Below, piece by piece: positions 31,791 through 44,799 of a stretch of 64,000 nucleotides of DNA. The notes under the pieces are model-generated. The model saw nothing but the letters and a program-made list of their open reading frames with translations. It did no database searches and was not told where the DNA came from. Both the position numbers and the translations under genes were made by a program. Source of the stretch: Chrysomallon squamiferum (taxonomy: Eukaryota; Mollusca; Gastropoda; Neomphalida; Peltospiridae). Every line of letters begins with the position of its first letter. Position 1 is the first letter of the stretch. The stretch covers positions 11,341,528 through 11,405,527 of the forward strand of contig CM022674.1 of NCBI GenBank assembly GCA_012295275.1. Direction: 5' to 3'.

Positions 31791-32325
31791 GAAAAACATC
31801 AATGAGTTAGATATTTGTTCAGGTAAGTCAACAGCGAACACAGGTAAAAGTGAAAAGTTCAGACAAATCAACAAAGGTGTAAGTGAAATGCCCAGGTGCA
31901 AATGAAACAAACATCGAGTTACGAGCTGGAAACCAATTAGAATGACGGACACAAAAGAGTTCGCCAAACAAGGACGATCCACTTTTAGTGAGATGAGAAG
32001 TACCACGATATGTCGTGACGTAATCGCTTTTTGTGCTCGCTGTTTGCTTACGTCGGTGACGGATAAAAATGTGTGTGTTTAAGTTTCATCCGCCAGTCTT
32101 CTTTTCTCGTCTGTATTTGGTCATTATTAGAGCGAAAAGTGACCAGTGTATTCCGATAAAAATTAAATAAGATCGTTTTAGTTATATCACTGGACAAATG
32201 TGACCACCAGTGTGGATATCGTAATTAATTTTATTTATTTACTTACAGCTGAACTGACAGACTTTGATGTGTTTCTGTCTGTTGAATGTTAGGTTAGTTT
32301 TATCAGTTTCTCCCTTCTCAATCCC

Positions 32326-32437
<112 letters not shown>

Positions 32438-32625
32438 CTGTGTGTCGCTCTGCCTGTCTGTCTGTTAGTGTAACTTACATCTGAAGCTGTGTATGTCAGA
32501 CTTTCTGACTCTTTCTCTGCCTCAGTCTTGTTCTATTTCGTAAGGAGTAGCTTTAATGGTTCATGAAATAAGACAAAAAAAAAAAAAAAAAATGTTACTT
32601 AATTCATGAAAGTCTTTATTATTAC

Positions 32626-32694
<69 letters not shown>

Positions 32695-32779
32695 TATAGT
32701 TGACGGTGTTTTTTTGGATAAACAAACAATCTCACAGACGGATGGCCTTGCAATGACAAAGTGACCACACAACTAATCA

Positions 32780-33640
32780 ATCAAAGTAAAAATCCATCAG
32801 ACAGAGAAAAATCTCTTAAAAGCGACTCTAAAAATACTTTCCGAAATAATGCCATACCTGAGTTTGAAATTAGCATTGTGTTGAGATATGAAAGGATATT
32901 AGCAATTAGCATCAAACATTTGCATGCGTATTTCCCGTGGAACGTCGCTATGAAAACCGGCTCACAAAATTCCCACGACTTTCGTGATCGCGAGCGCGAG
33001 AGATTCAAAACAGACTAAAGTCATATCAATCTTACCCGCTAAAAGATACATCAATACCCATCTGACCTTATGATGGGAAACTCATCGGCTCCATCGCTTA
33101 ATTGAGGTGATCCGTCATTTAATGGAGGAGACCAGAACAGCGCGCTGGTGGTGTTTCTAATGGACATTTCTAGTTCCACTATCTTTTGAAGTCTTTTAAT
33201 TCAGTTACCTGTTGGTTGGCGGTAATCAAGGCATCGTTATGAGAAACAGGAGCTGACAGCTTTTCAATAAATCTCGGCTTTCTGGGTATTAAAAACACCA
33301 AATAACTTCTACCTGGGCAACAGAAATCATTGTCTCTTCAGCGATATCGTTCATATTACCTTTTGAAACGATTCACCTTGGCGGGAAGACAATTCCGGAA
33401 GCCGTCTGCTATGAAACCGGAAGTCTACCTAGCGCGCTCGCGAGAATTGGCGTTAGGCGCGCAGACAATAACTCCATTGAAGATTTTTACCACGAGCGCG
33501 AGATTATATTTCTTCATTAATGATGCGGAAACTTAATCGGATGAATTTATTCGTTTGTGTCCAATCTGGTGCCTTAATTAAGATGGATCAATAAGAACTC
33601 GTCTATACAAAGGATGCTCGGCGATTCAGCGTGTTAGATG
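32780..33640. promoter_or_regulatory. Long complex block with ETS-like words
   Basis: The longest repeat-free stretch of the desert. ACCGGAAGT at 33416-33424 and TTCCGGAAG at 33393 are ETS-like. Also CTAGCGCGCTCGCGAGAA and GATCGCGAGCGCGAGAG. CpG and GC exceed the flanks. Open frames on both strands (32761-33018, 32781-33008, 33330-33536) match nothing I know. Confidence 0.45.
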
Positions 33641-33820
33641 GAGTATCAATACATTAGTTAACGCTTAACAGAGAATGAAAGAAGAAGACAGAAAAAAAAG
33701 ACATGATATTTGCCGCACTAGGATTAGAATAAAAATACAGAATCATTACTCCGCTATTTATATGCGTGAATATGTGTCTGTTTTTAGTTTATCTGTCTGT
33801 ATATCTGTATGCCCGAATTG

Positions 33821-34072
<252 letters not shown>

Positions 34073-34079
34073 AAAAAAA

Positions 34080-34450
34080 CAATCACAAATTTAATGACTA
34101 AACAGCACTCCGTACAAACCACCATTCGCGATACCACGTGAAAATTAACAAAACAATTAGAAACGTAATTGAAAAACGGCGCTTCGTACGAAACGCCAAT
34201 CACGTTACTAAAGTTACGCGATTTTGTCTCATTCATCTTGCGTCATGTCGTACAGCTTATTACGAAATGCCAAACTGCCACAATTACTGAAATAACGCAC
34301 AGCGAGGTTAGACAACACAGAGACAATATTGTCTGTTGCGATGAGGCTAATTGGACGTTTTGTGGCTATTATTACCGCAGCCGTTGACGAGTGTTTAACG
34401 CGGGTGATGTGTCCACGTTGTTTCAAATTACACTGTTGTGAATGATCAGT
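34080..34450. promoter_or_regulatory. Complex block, candidate regulatory DNA
   Basis: Repeat-free. CACGTG near 34135, palindrome TTCGTACGAA near 34183, ATTAG/TAATTG homeodomain-like words and CCAATCACG. Frames on both strands are open over part of it but overlap each other. Confidence 0.45.
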
Positions 34451-35280
34451 GATAATTCTGAAATGTTGATGTCAGAGGAGGAATAACTGAGATTCATTTT
34501 TTTACAATTTTGTTCTGTGTGTTTGATTTTGTTTTGTTGTTATTGTTATTGGTGTTGTTGTTGTCGTGGGGATTTTTTCCTTCTAATTGATTCTTTTTAA
34601 ATTTATGTATTTGTTCTTTCACTTGTTAGTGTTTATTTTTCTATTATAGTTATTTTTCATATTAACAATTAATTTATTCACATATTTACTTACTTACAAA
34701 CTGACTTAGTTATTTACTTCTTAATTTAATATTAATTTATTTATTTTCACTTTTTATATTTTTTAGCTGTAATTTGTTTCTTATTTATTTATTTCTAAAA
34801 AAAGTCGTCATCATCATCATCATCACTATTACAACTGTTTCTTACACTGATTTACTTGTTGCAGTTGTCGCTGATGTTACTCTGTTTTCTTTCTTTTTTT
34901 ATGGTTCTTGACTGAGAGTGTTTTCTGTTCACTATCATTCTGAAATAAATTAAAATAATTAAAATAGATGTTTATTTCAAATGTTAAAGAAAGAAAGAAA
35001 GAAGAAGAAGAAGAAGAAACAGAGATATCCTAACAAACTAGAAAAGAAAGAACGAACGAGTGAATTGTGTAAGCTATGGAATTAGAAAGAAAATAGTAAG
35101 AAACAAATAAAGATAGAAAGAAACTAATGAGGATAGAAAGAAAAGAGAGATAAACAAGAAAGAATGAAAGAAAAAAGGAAATAGAGATGAACAACGAAAG
35201 AAGGAAAATAATTATACCAGTAAAGCAAAAGATAAAAAAAATAAAAATAAAAATAAAAACACAACAGCGAGAGAGCATTA
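34451..35280. other. Low-complexity intergenic stretch
   Basis: T-rich, then AAAG-rich sequence (34985-35280). No gene. Confidence 0.7.
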
Positions 35281-35710
35281 AGAAAAAATCCGCTATCTCC
35301 GTTTTCTATTACGCTTTGCTTCACATCACGTCAGTCGAGCAGCGCAGTCGAATTGAACACTGGACGAACAACGCCGATAATCAGAAGATAATTTATTATT
35401 CAATATCGTGGCGATGGCTTGTTTGATTCCGCGCCAGGTAACCAAATAACAGATTGAGAATTTTTCCATTGTCTTTTTGTGAAAGGAATCAACTTCAGGT
35501 GAAATAAGCATCACTTCCCGAGGAATTCATAAATCTGATCGCAAGCGTTCATCAAATTGTAAAGATCTACATGAAGATGGCGGAAATTGGAGAGTCCCGG
35601 GTGATGAGCGGAAGTGCGCGAAAGACTGGCGCCGAGTTCGCACTTCCGGTTATTGATTAAAGGATATCACGGTGACTGGTCAGATGATGCTAAATACGTG
35701 ACTGTCGTTG
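35280..35710. promoter_or_regulatory. Promoter-like block: YY1, ETS and E2F-like words
   Basis: AAGATGGCGG (35574-35583, YY1-like) is followed by CGGAAGTGCG (35609-35618) and its exact inverse CGCACTTCCG (35639-35648), both ETS-like. GCGCGAAAG and TGGCGCC (E2F-like) lie between. The ATG at 35577 opens a 27-codon frame (MAEIGESRVMSGSARKTGAE, then FALPVID, TAA at 35660). This is the layout of a housekeeping-type start site. Confidence 0.45.
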
Positions 35711-36040
35711 CTGATTTTTATCTTTATCTCTTTTTTCTTTTCTCTCTTTCTCTGTTTCTCTTTATATTTCTGTTTCTTTCTCTCTTAATTTGTATTTGTT
35801 TATTTCAGAGTGTCTCTGTTTCATTCTGTTTCCATGATTTCTGTCTTTATGTTTCTCTCTGTCTTTTTTATTTCTAGTCTTATCTTTTTTACTTTGATAT
35901 TCTTTCTTTCAGTCTCTGTTTACAAATCTCTCTTGGTCTTTCTCTTTCTTTGGTTATATCTTTCTTTCTGTATCTCTCTCTCTTTTTTTTCCTCTCTTAT
36001 CTTTTTGTCTTTCTCTCTTCCTTTATCTGCTTTTCATTCT
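35711..36040. other. Pyrimidine-rich stretch leading into (CT)n
   Basis: TCTTT/TCTGT-rich sequence, with spurious Leu/Ser/Phe open frames. Confidence 0.75.
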
Positions 36041-36168
<128 letters not shown>

Positions 36169-36219
36169 CATACATACATGCATAACACACATACACACAC
36201 ACATATATATACACATTTA

Positions 36220-36740
36220 TTATCACAGTATATTCTCCAGACACCCTCACCCGTAACAACCCCTAAATACCGCACCGCCAGTGACGTCATCACTGGCCGC
36301 GGGAAGGTAAGTGTCATCTTTACCTATCTGTTGTAGAAATCTAATAATTTAACTGCTTAACCTCCTGAAGACATACGCCAGTAAACAAACATAAATGATA
36401 CAGACGTAATTACACGTCTGTGAAATACGCAAGTTATTTCTACACGCGGATCCCCCGATCCGACATGGGATAACTCTGTTTATCAATGTTTAACGCCATC
36501 TATGATTAATAGGAGACGGGCAGCGCGAGACGCGAAGTTGACGTGTTTCTTTGTTCGACGGTTGACAAGACAAGTCGGAGAATCCCGTTATTAGCGCGTG
36601 GGGTTGATCTGAAGAGCGGTGACAGCCGACTCACAGAGATCGGTTTTCTTCGGTGTCAGTCGCGAAACGAGGCTGTTAAAGAGAACGTAATTGTCGTAAG
36701 ATTCACGCTTGTAAATTTCATTATTCAAAGGACGCGAAGG
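36220..36740. promoter_or_regulatory. Complex block with CRE inside an inverted repeat
   Basis: TGACGTCA (36282-36289) lies inside exact arms CCAGTGA (36278-36284) and TCACTGG (36290-36296). A second CpG-rich part is at 36510-36740 (GCAGCGCGAGACGCGAAG). The open frame at 36543-36749 has no family signature. Confidence 0.45.
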
Positions 36741-37104
36741 TCAGAGTAATGGGGGGGAAAAAGGGGAAGAAAAAGTGAATGAAAGAGAGGAGAGATTAAG
36801 GGATAATATGGAGGATTTTTTTTTTTTCTTTTATTTAGTTTTTTTATTATTATTATTATTATTTATTATTATTTTTGTTTCATTATTATAAATCTATTTA
36901 TTAAATTGTTTTAAGTATCTTTTCTTTCTTTTTTTCTTTCTTTCTTTCATTCTTTTAATTGCTTTTCTTTTATTTTCGTTCTTTGTGTGCATTTTTTCCT
37001 GTGCATTTTTTTAGAACAAAGTTAGAAATATTTAGTATCAAGGAAGATGTATAACAAACAATTACCTAGACTTGTTAATGATTGGAGTACACACACACAC
37101 ACGT

Positions 37105-37228
<124 letters not shown>

Positions 37229-37561
37229 GATTATTATCCTTTTATAATTTGTATTTCTTCAGTGTTTATCTCTATTTTACATTCTGTAGTTTGCTGTCAC
37301 TTTAAATTCTTGCATCTAATAAAAATAAAATCGAGGAAACCAAAGCAGACTAAATTCAGTGTGAAACTGATACTGCTGATGTTATTGACGTGTTATTGGA
37401 CAGGTATTTATTTATATACTTTACACTTTTGTTATGAGTTTCTTAAAAATCCAGTTATTAAGAAACCACGTATTTAATTTTAATTTGATTTAATTTAATT
37501 TAATTTAATTTTTTATCTATTCATTCGTTTATTCTTTTGAATTTTTCCCTGTTGTTGCTTT

Positions 37562-37568
37562 ATTGTTA

Positions 37569-37653
<85 letters not shown>
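37562..37653. repeat. (ATT)n microsatellite
   Basis: About 30 ATT units. Confidence 0.96.
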
Positions 37654-37655
<2 letters not shown>

Positions 37656-38024
37656 CTGTCCCATTATCATCAACATCATCATTGTAATTGTTACAGAAAT
37701 TCGTTAAAATTATGACGTTCGGTACGAAAAATAGGCGACCACAGTATATATATATATCATAAAATGGCACTTAAAGGTATATACAGTATCGTATGAAGGC
37801 ACATTAAAATAATTTTAAAATTTATATATTACAACTCCAGACACCTCACCAGGGTCCGTCCCGGCATTCCAGTAAAAACACCAAGCATCGAGTTTCTTTT
37901 CTCCAGAGTCTCAAACTGCCTTTGTGTGACGTTTAAGTTGGGAATTATCGTTTTAATCTTTAAACGGAGGATTAAAGAAAAAGTTTTTTCTTCAGCGAAT
38001 AATGACCGCAGAGGTATCATGTTT

Positions 38025-38090
38025 TTAAATAGGCGTCATAAGGTACATTTATCTTTATGGTCTTGTGTTCGAATCCAGCTGTTTGTTAAA
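38025..38090 (+). repeat. tRNA-like SINE candidate
   Basis: A-box-like TAGGCGTCATAAGG (38030-38043) followed by an excellent B box, GTTCGAATCC, ending about 38075. Spacing fits a tRNA head. It does not fold into a clean tRNA, so a SINE or relic is more likely than a tRNA gene. Confidence 0.4.
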
Positions 38091-38307
38091 CGACGCACTA
38101 CTGGGTCGGGTCAGGTCGGGTCACGGAAGTTCAAGGTTGAATTAACAGAGGATGAAGAAAAAGAAGTTTCCCATGCTGTGTCGTGTTGCTGTAAGTTTTG
38201 AGAAGTTCTGTTAGGCCAAAGCATTTAAACATTATTTAAACTGGTTTCTCTAATTCATTATACAAACATAACTCTATTGTTTAACCAGTAACAGTAACAG
38301 TAACAAT

Positions 38308-38715
38308 ATTTAAAGTGGAATTTATTATGAAAATGTAATCAGATAGTAACTGCCTTTTACAGCTTAACCATAAACTTTAACAGTATTTATATTGGTTACA
38401 TTACTTCATTACGAACCCATAACCAGATAATTACAGCATTTATAACAGTAACCATAAAATTAACAATATTTAAATTGGATTCATTATGAAAACGTAACCA
38501 AATAGTAACTGCATTTTACAACTGTAACCACACACTTTATCGATATTTAAATTGGATTAATTATGAAAATGCTAACTGTAACTGCATTTTACAACTGTAA
38601 CCACACACTTTATCGATATTTTAAATTGTCGTGCTAAGCTCACAGAATTTTACTGTCGTAGCCACAAACATTAACAACATTTAGGTTAATTACTTAATTC
38701 ATTAACCAGAACGTG
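38308..38715. repeat. Degenerate ~75-bp tandem repeat, about 5.5 copies
   Basis: Units start with ATTTAAATTGGATT-like words at 38308, 38395, 38468, 38544, 38618 and 38679. They share GTAACTGCATTTTACA and TAACCACACACTTTATCGAT. Intervals are 61-87 bp. Copies 3 and 4 are nearly identical; the outer ones have diverged. Confidence 0.8.
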
Positions 38716-38799
38716 ATTTCTAACACGGAACATCTTTTCTGAATAAAATAAATATAAATTAGAAGAAGAAGAAGAAAAAAAGAAAGAAAGCTGAAAAAG

Positions 38800-39310
38800 A
38801 ATAATCTTCTTCATTTCTGTCTGAGCGTTCCTCGGGGACCAATCAGCGTTAATCACTCGATAGAACCCGTATGTGAATCAGGTCACGTGTTACGTGCGCG
38901 CTAATGCGCGACTAACTGGAATGGCGAGATTTGTTTACACCTAATTTGATCAGAGATTTCCATCAATTACCTCTCCCTTTGGGGGAAAAAAAAGAAAAGA
39001 AAAAAGAACAAAAAAAACAAAAAAACGAAATACACTGGGCTGGCGAGCTGTCGATAAAGTGAACTCGTGTTGTAGCTCTTCGAGAGGATGACTTGGTAGT
39101 AGAAATTAGAGTTCGTGAATCGCACGCGAGTTTCTGACGCTAGGTGGCGTCGTTGTATTGATCGTCAGAGACCATCGTCACACGTCTGTTGCAGAGACGT
39201 CCTTCGTAAAGCGAAACGCGATGCCGTTTTGAAAAACAACACCGTGCGCTTTAGTTCATCCCACGTGGTGTCAAGGTTCGCAAATGTCTATATGCAAATA
39301 GTTTACGATG
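38800..39310. promoter_or_regulatory. Complex block, candidate regulatory DNA
   Basis: GGTCACGTGTTACGTGCG, then a GCGCGCTAATGCGCG hairpin and TTTGTTTACACC, a forkhead-like word. Interrupted by an A-rich run at 38985-39025. Confidence 0.4.
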
Positions 39311-39350
39311 TCTTAAACAAAGAAGACCAGCAAATGGATTTCAAAAAATA

Positions 39351-39725
39351 AATAAATGAAAAAAAGAAAGAAATGAAAAAAAAGTACAAAGAAAAGAAAA
39401 TTAGTGATAAAAAAAAAATGTCTAGTAGTAAATTAATATTTGAAAAATAAATAAAGACGACAGATTTCAAGTACTTTTTGATAAAAATAAATAAATAATG
39501 AATGTTATAAATAAACTATGTAACGCTATACAATAAGGAAAAAAACAACAGCAATATATTAAATGAGACATGTATACTACATACATTCATACAGTCGTGA
39601 AAATGTGCATATGCACCCATACACAGGCAATAATAATTAAAATATATTAAAAACATACATTTTAAAATTTATATAAAGAAAACAAATCTTTAATATATCC
39701 AAGAACAACAACAACAACAACAACA

Positions 39726-39768
<43 letters not shown>

Positions 39769-39850
39769 GTAATAAAAACAGAGAAAATTAAAAAAATAAT
39801 AATAAATAAATAAACAAACAACGTATCAATGAAAATATTAATTATTAATT

Positions 39851-39891
<41 letters not shown>

Positions 39892-40370
39892 TAGCTACTG
39901 GTGGTACTATTGCTATAACTACATCAACTCTTTCTATTACTACTACTACAGTCACTATCAGAAATTATCATCATTGTCATCACCATCATTATCATTATAA
40001 TTATTGTTATTCTTTTTTGTTATTATCATCAAAACGATGACATCATTATCATTATAATTATTGTTATTCTTTTTATTACCACCATTATTTTCAACAGAAT
40101 CAACACTGTTGTCACCATTATCTTCAAATAGTTACACCCGTTCTTACTTATTTATTTACTTACTTATTTATTTTCTTACTTATTTATGTACTTACTTATT
40201 TATTTTCTTACTTATTTATGTACTTACTTATTTTTTATTTATCCCCAAAGTTTATGAAACCATCTAACTGATTTTATGAGAACAAAAAACATGAGAGGTT
40301 TGACTTACACAAATTGGTATTAATAAACATTATGTATGAAGAAACGTTTAGTATACAGCACTGGTATTTA
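39351..40370. other. Low-complexity intergenic stretch
   Basis: CAA/AAT (39705-39771), CTA (39852-39890), ATTATC fields and TTAC/TTTA runs (40145-40240). No gene seen. Confidence 0.7.
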
Positions 40371-40409
40371 ATAGTTGTACATACTCAAACATATACTCTC
40401 TGATGATGT

Positions 40410-40610
40410 TCATATAGTAAGGTTGTTGCCTCTAGAGCTTTGGATACTAGGATCAAGTGCGTATGTTAGGTATAGTCCGTTCTAACACGTGCCTGTCAAC
40501 TGAGTTACAAAGCGTGTAGTTTTGTAGCTGTTGTTTTTTCTGTCTATGGGAATGTGCGAATAGAAAATAACTTACTGCTAAGAGGCATGGGAAAAACAGG
40601 TTTTTTTCTT
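40410..40610 (+). repeat. Weak tRNA-like SINE candidate
   Basis: TAGTAAGGTTGTTGCCTCTA followed by TAGGATCAAGTGC resembles A- and B-box regions of a degenerate tRNA head, then 150 bp of unique body. Weaker than the 38030 and 48360 candidates. Confidence 0.25.
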
Positions 40611-40834
40611 GTTTGTTCTCTGAACACATGTTTGATAATTAATTAATGTTAGTATTTAAACAGTGTTGACTTATGTTTCAGCACGGAATCATCATATGCA
40701 GTAGTTTATAGAAAATAGGTGTTAATTTGTGTATTTGTAATTTCCCATGACGGTGATTATGGTTTTTGATAGTTAGATAAATAGATAGATGGATAGATAA
40801 ATAGATAGATGGATAGATAAATAGATAGATAGAT

Positions 40835-40936
<102 letters not shown>

Positions 40937-41079
40937 GCAGGGAGACAGAGAGAGAGATATACAGATAGATAGACAGACAGACGGACATACAGACAGAGAG
41001 ACAGATCGGTAGATGGATAGATAGACAGATGGATGGATGAATGAACTGGACGAATGGACGGGTAGTCAGATAGATTAGC

Positions 41080-41565
41080 CCAGTTAAACATAGTTCACGT
41101 GGTAACCGGCCAGTGCAGGGTGATTAAAAGATACAAACTCAGGTGTAAAGCGAAGCGACACGAGTCATTATCGTATTGTTCAAGGTGCTCGCGTGACGCG
41201 AACTAGGATATGGCCAGCTAGCATGTCTTAGACATATTCACGAAACTATGGCTTTAAAAAGACGGGACAATTGAAAAAAAAGCCTTGGCCGGTACGTGAC
41301 GGCGATAGTGGATGAGCAAGTCGTATGGATAATAGTATTTCCGAAGAGATACGAATGTCACCGAGTGCGAGGCGTTCGTGTGTTCGTTACATTACGACTG
41401 GATGGTGTTTTCTACACGCTAATGCGACAATTAAAAGACGAACGAAAAGCCACAAGTGTCGTTATGAAGAATCGTGGGAAACTTGAAGTTACAGCAATAT
41501 CTGAACAAACGTTGTTCAGTATTAACACCTTGCTGTTTTATCTGTCAGGCAAAAGCAGAATATAG
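41080..41565. promoter_or_regulatory. Complex block, candidate regulatory DNA
   Basis: Repeat-free with CpG-bearing words (GCTCGCGTGACGCGAAC). The open frame 41296-41565 (89 residues) shows no domain I recognise, and its composition resembles the other non-coding blocks. Confidence 0.4.
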
Positions 41566-41569
41566 TGAG

Positions 41570-41940
41570 AAATTAATAAAAAGAACGTGAGAAAGAAGAC
41601 AAGAATCATAGAAAAAAAAAAAAAAGGAAAAGAAAAGAAATAAGAAAATAAAACGAAAGAAAAGTAAGAATAAAAATCAAAGGAAATAAAGTAAAGAAAA
41701 TGAAATAAGATTGAACGAAACAGATGTAAATAAAAGGGAAAAAAGAATGAATGAAAGCAAAATTGTAGAAGCAAAGAAAAAACTGGTTAAATAAAAATCT
41801 TATATTGTTTTTATTTTAATTCTTGTCTCTTCTGAACTTTGTTTCTTTGTTTCTTATATATATTATTTTTGAATAAAAGTAAAATCCAAGAAACCACAGA
41901 CCCGAATAAAATAGAAAAAGGAAAAAGAAAAGAAAAGGCT
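41570..41940. other. A-rich low-complexity stretch
   Basis: AAAGAAA and AATAAAA words. No gene. Confidence 0.75.
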
Positions 41941-41949
41941 ATTTACGTT

Positions 41950-42240
41950 ATCTTGGGTGCATCGAGTTAAGGTAATACACGAAAACAGTGCAATAACTAT
42001 TTTCTCAGGAGATACCAGAGTGATCGGCCTTGAAATGCCAAGTTCGGTAATTCGTCACCTTTCAGAGGTGTCCCATAAACGTCATTTTGAAATTGGTCAC
42101 TTAACAAGAGCAGAAGGTCATAATATTGTTATCAATGGTTTGTTTTCAGTACGATTTGAGATAACACTTTTTCTGGTTAATGAATATTCTCGCACGCATT
42201 AACCGCCATTGTCCGATCATTTAGTGCACAGTCTTAGATA
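41950..42240. promoter_or_regulatory. Complex block, candidate regulatory DNA
   Basis: Repeat-free. CCATAAACGTCATTTTG, GGTCATAATATTGTTATC and TTAATGAATATTC are homeodomain- and POU-like AT cores in unique sequence. An 81-codon frame spans it without family signal. Confidence 0.4.
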
Positions 42241-42301
42241 TAATTATTTTCAGACATTTTAAGCCGGTATTTATTTTAAATTTGGTCTTCCAGTATAATG
42301 G

Positions 42302-42403
<102 letters not shown>

Positions 42404-42439
42404 CTGAATTTTAACTTTTTTATCTCTTTTTTTAAAATT

Positions 42440-42830
42440 AATGAGTTACCAGAAACCGCAAACAGACAAACATCTTGTTGACATCGAGTCAATTGGACAG
42501 AACTGCGCGGAATTCAAACAAGACAACGAGTTTTCAATTGGCCGCGCTAACTCGTCTTCAAAACCCAATTTGACAACGGTCCACAAATCAAACGGACGGT
42601 TTTGTTCCCGGGCAAGCCGTCAAGACCCGTCAGTTAATTCCTGACTGCGGTAACGGAAACCAACGAAGTCGGCGTTAATAGCGTTTTGTCTGCGTCCCGC
42701 TCAATTCCTGTTGAATGTTTTAATTAGTCGATGCATCACATTGTTATCTGAGTGAGACAATAAGCAAATAAATACACACCAGATCGATGGCTATTGATTT
42801 TAGGGGCACTCTTCAGTATTAAAGGATGCT
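42440..42830. promoter_or_regulatory. Complex block, candidate regulatory DNA
   Basis: Repeat-free. TTCAATTGGCCGCGCTAAC, CCCGTCAGTTAATTCCTG, GGCGTTAATAGCG and TTTTAATTAGTCGATGCATC contain several TAAT homeodomain cores. Confidence 0.4.
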
Positions 42831-42879
42831 TCACGAAACAGAATCATCGCGTCTGCTTTAAAAAATAAAACAGTTTAGT

Positions 42880-44430
42880 TTCTTGTTCCTTATTTGTTCT
42901 TGTTGTTTGTGAAGTTGTAATTATTAACATAATCAACATCATCATCATCGTCAACATTTTCATTATCATCATTATAATTTTTCATCTCCATCATCATCAT
43001 TTTCTTTCCCATTTCATTGTTTTATATGTATTTTTACATTTCTGGTACGTATTTTAACTTGTGTAGTTACTATTACAGGGGCATATTCGAGGCTGCCTGG
43101 TTGTTAGGGAATTCCAGTTACCTGAGTGACGGTATTTTACAAATGATAGTATCACTGGTTAGATTATCGTGATTATGATAATAACTGTAACGATAATAAT
43201 AATTATTATTATAAGTAACAGGAGTTGTAGTACTAGCAGTAGTTGTGTTGGTAATTAGTAGCAATAGTAGTAGTGGATTTGAAGATAGAATAGTAATAGT
43301 AGCAGTAATAGTGGGTCTAATGGTATATCTCAAGACAGCAGAGTAGCAGTAGTAGTAATTATTACAACAACAATGTAGTAAGTAACAGCAGAAGTTATTA
43401 CAGTAGCTGAATAGTCGTTTTTGTAGTAGCTTGTAGTGTTGTTGTTGTAATAGTTGTTGTTGTGGTGTATTTCTTTTTTAACTGTTCACGTTTTGCATGA
43501 TTTAGGAAATAAAGTCACTGAGCTATAACGGATAATTCAAAATACTTAAAATCAGAAAAGCCTAAGATTATTTTCAACTATAGTAACCACGCAATATATT
43601 GTTGGACTTTTTTATTTTTCATTCTTATTTGTTTGTTTTTTTCTCTTTTTTATAACTTTTTTCTTTGATATTTTAGAACGATTCAAGACAATGTCCTTGA
43701 ATAATATTAGAAACATAATAAAACGAAACCAAGTCTCTAACTGTCTGCACGCTAGGAAAATAACTGTGCCGTTCTGTGGTATATTTTTTTTATTTTTTTT
43801 TTTTAAATTTATTTTTTTATCAGAACCTACAGCATAATAACCGCGAGCTGTACAGGAAAATACTACTAAACTGTAATCTAATGAAGAAATTTTATTTTTC
43901 TAGCAATAATATCTTTGTTTTCTACAATGTTTAGAGTTTTACGACATGATCAGGATAAAACACGTGTAAACCAGGAAGACAGTACTGCTGCTTTGATCAC
44001 TGCAGATTGTTAAATAACGTTAATACAGGAACATCACAATAAATATACTTCTGTAATTTATATCAATCTCTTTCTCCACATACACACAATACATAAAACA
44101 AATATATATACATCAATATATGTATGTGTATGAGTATGTGTATGTGTGTGTGTGTATGTGTCTATATATGCATGTACGTTTGTATGTATGTGTGTGTATA
44201 TCTATCTATCTATCTATCTATCTATATATAAACAGAAACACCTACTTAGCCATAAATACCCGTATACAACATATATATTAAATATACCCTTATCTTCATT
44301 GTTTCTCAAAATGTCCAGGGAAGCGTGTTTGAATCTCTGACTGCGAGTTAAAAAGAACAGCCCCAGATTACATACATAAGTTAAACTATCATTAAACACA
44401 GAGATTCTTTCTTTCATTGTGTCTTTTATT
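42880..44430. other. Intergenic, mostly low complexity, no gene seen
   Basis: ATC/CAT and GTA/TAG triplet fields (42930-43450), T-rich runs (43600-43830), and GTATG/ATCT repeats (44100-44230). Confidence 0.65.
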
Positions 44431-44439
44431 TATTTCTTC

Positions 44440-44780
44440 TCTAGCATCTCTTTCTTCTTCTCACCCCTACCTTATCCTCCTGTCTGCAGTTAGAGCACCA
44501 CCCGTATTTTCTCTTTGCTTTTCTGTTGTGTCTTCTTACGTAATGCCGGCTGACAACTCTCTCAGTGTACGTCACTTTTGTTCTGCTTTGCTTAGATCAC
44601 CCGGCCCACCTGCGAGCTCGACATTACAGACCCATCTTGTCATTGTGCGCAGTCTTTGACAGAGAGACCCTCTGACACCAGCGCTAACCTTGTAATGGTT
44701 TTTAAATACCTACAATTTCCATCTAAAACCCATCTTTCAGGGCGGAGTCTTTCAGCAACGTTTTGCTCTGAGGGGTTTAG
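44440..44780. other. Complex patch, no gene recognised
   Basis: Moderate-GC unique sequence. The 80-codon plus frame at 44417-44659 and the minus frame at 44640-44828 have no domains. Confidence 0.35.
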
Positions 44781-44799
44781 TATAAAAAGAAGAAGATGA

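Noticed and set aside
41296-42202. Frames of 89 and 81 codons as two exons
   Set aside because: No shared family signal, and separated by A-rich low complexity with no suitable splice sites found.
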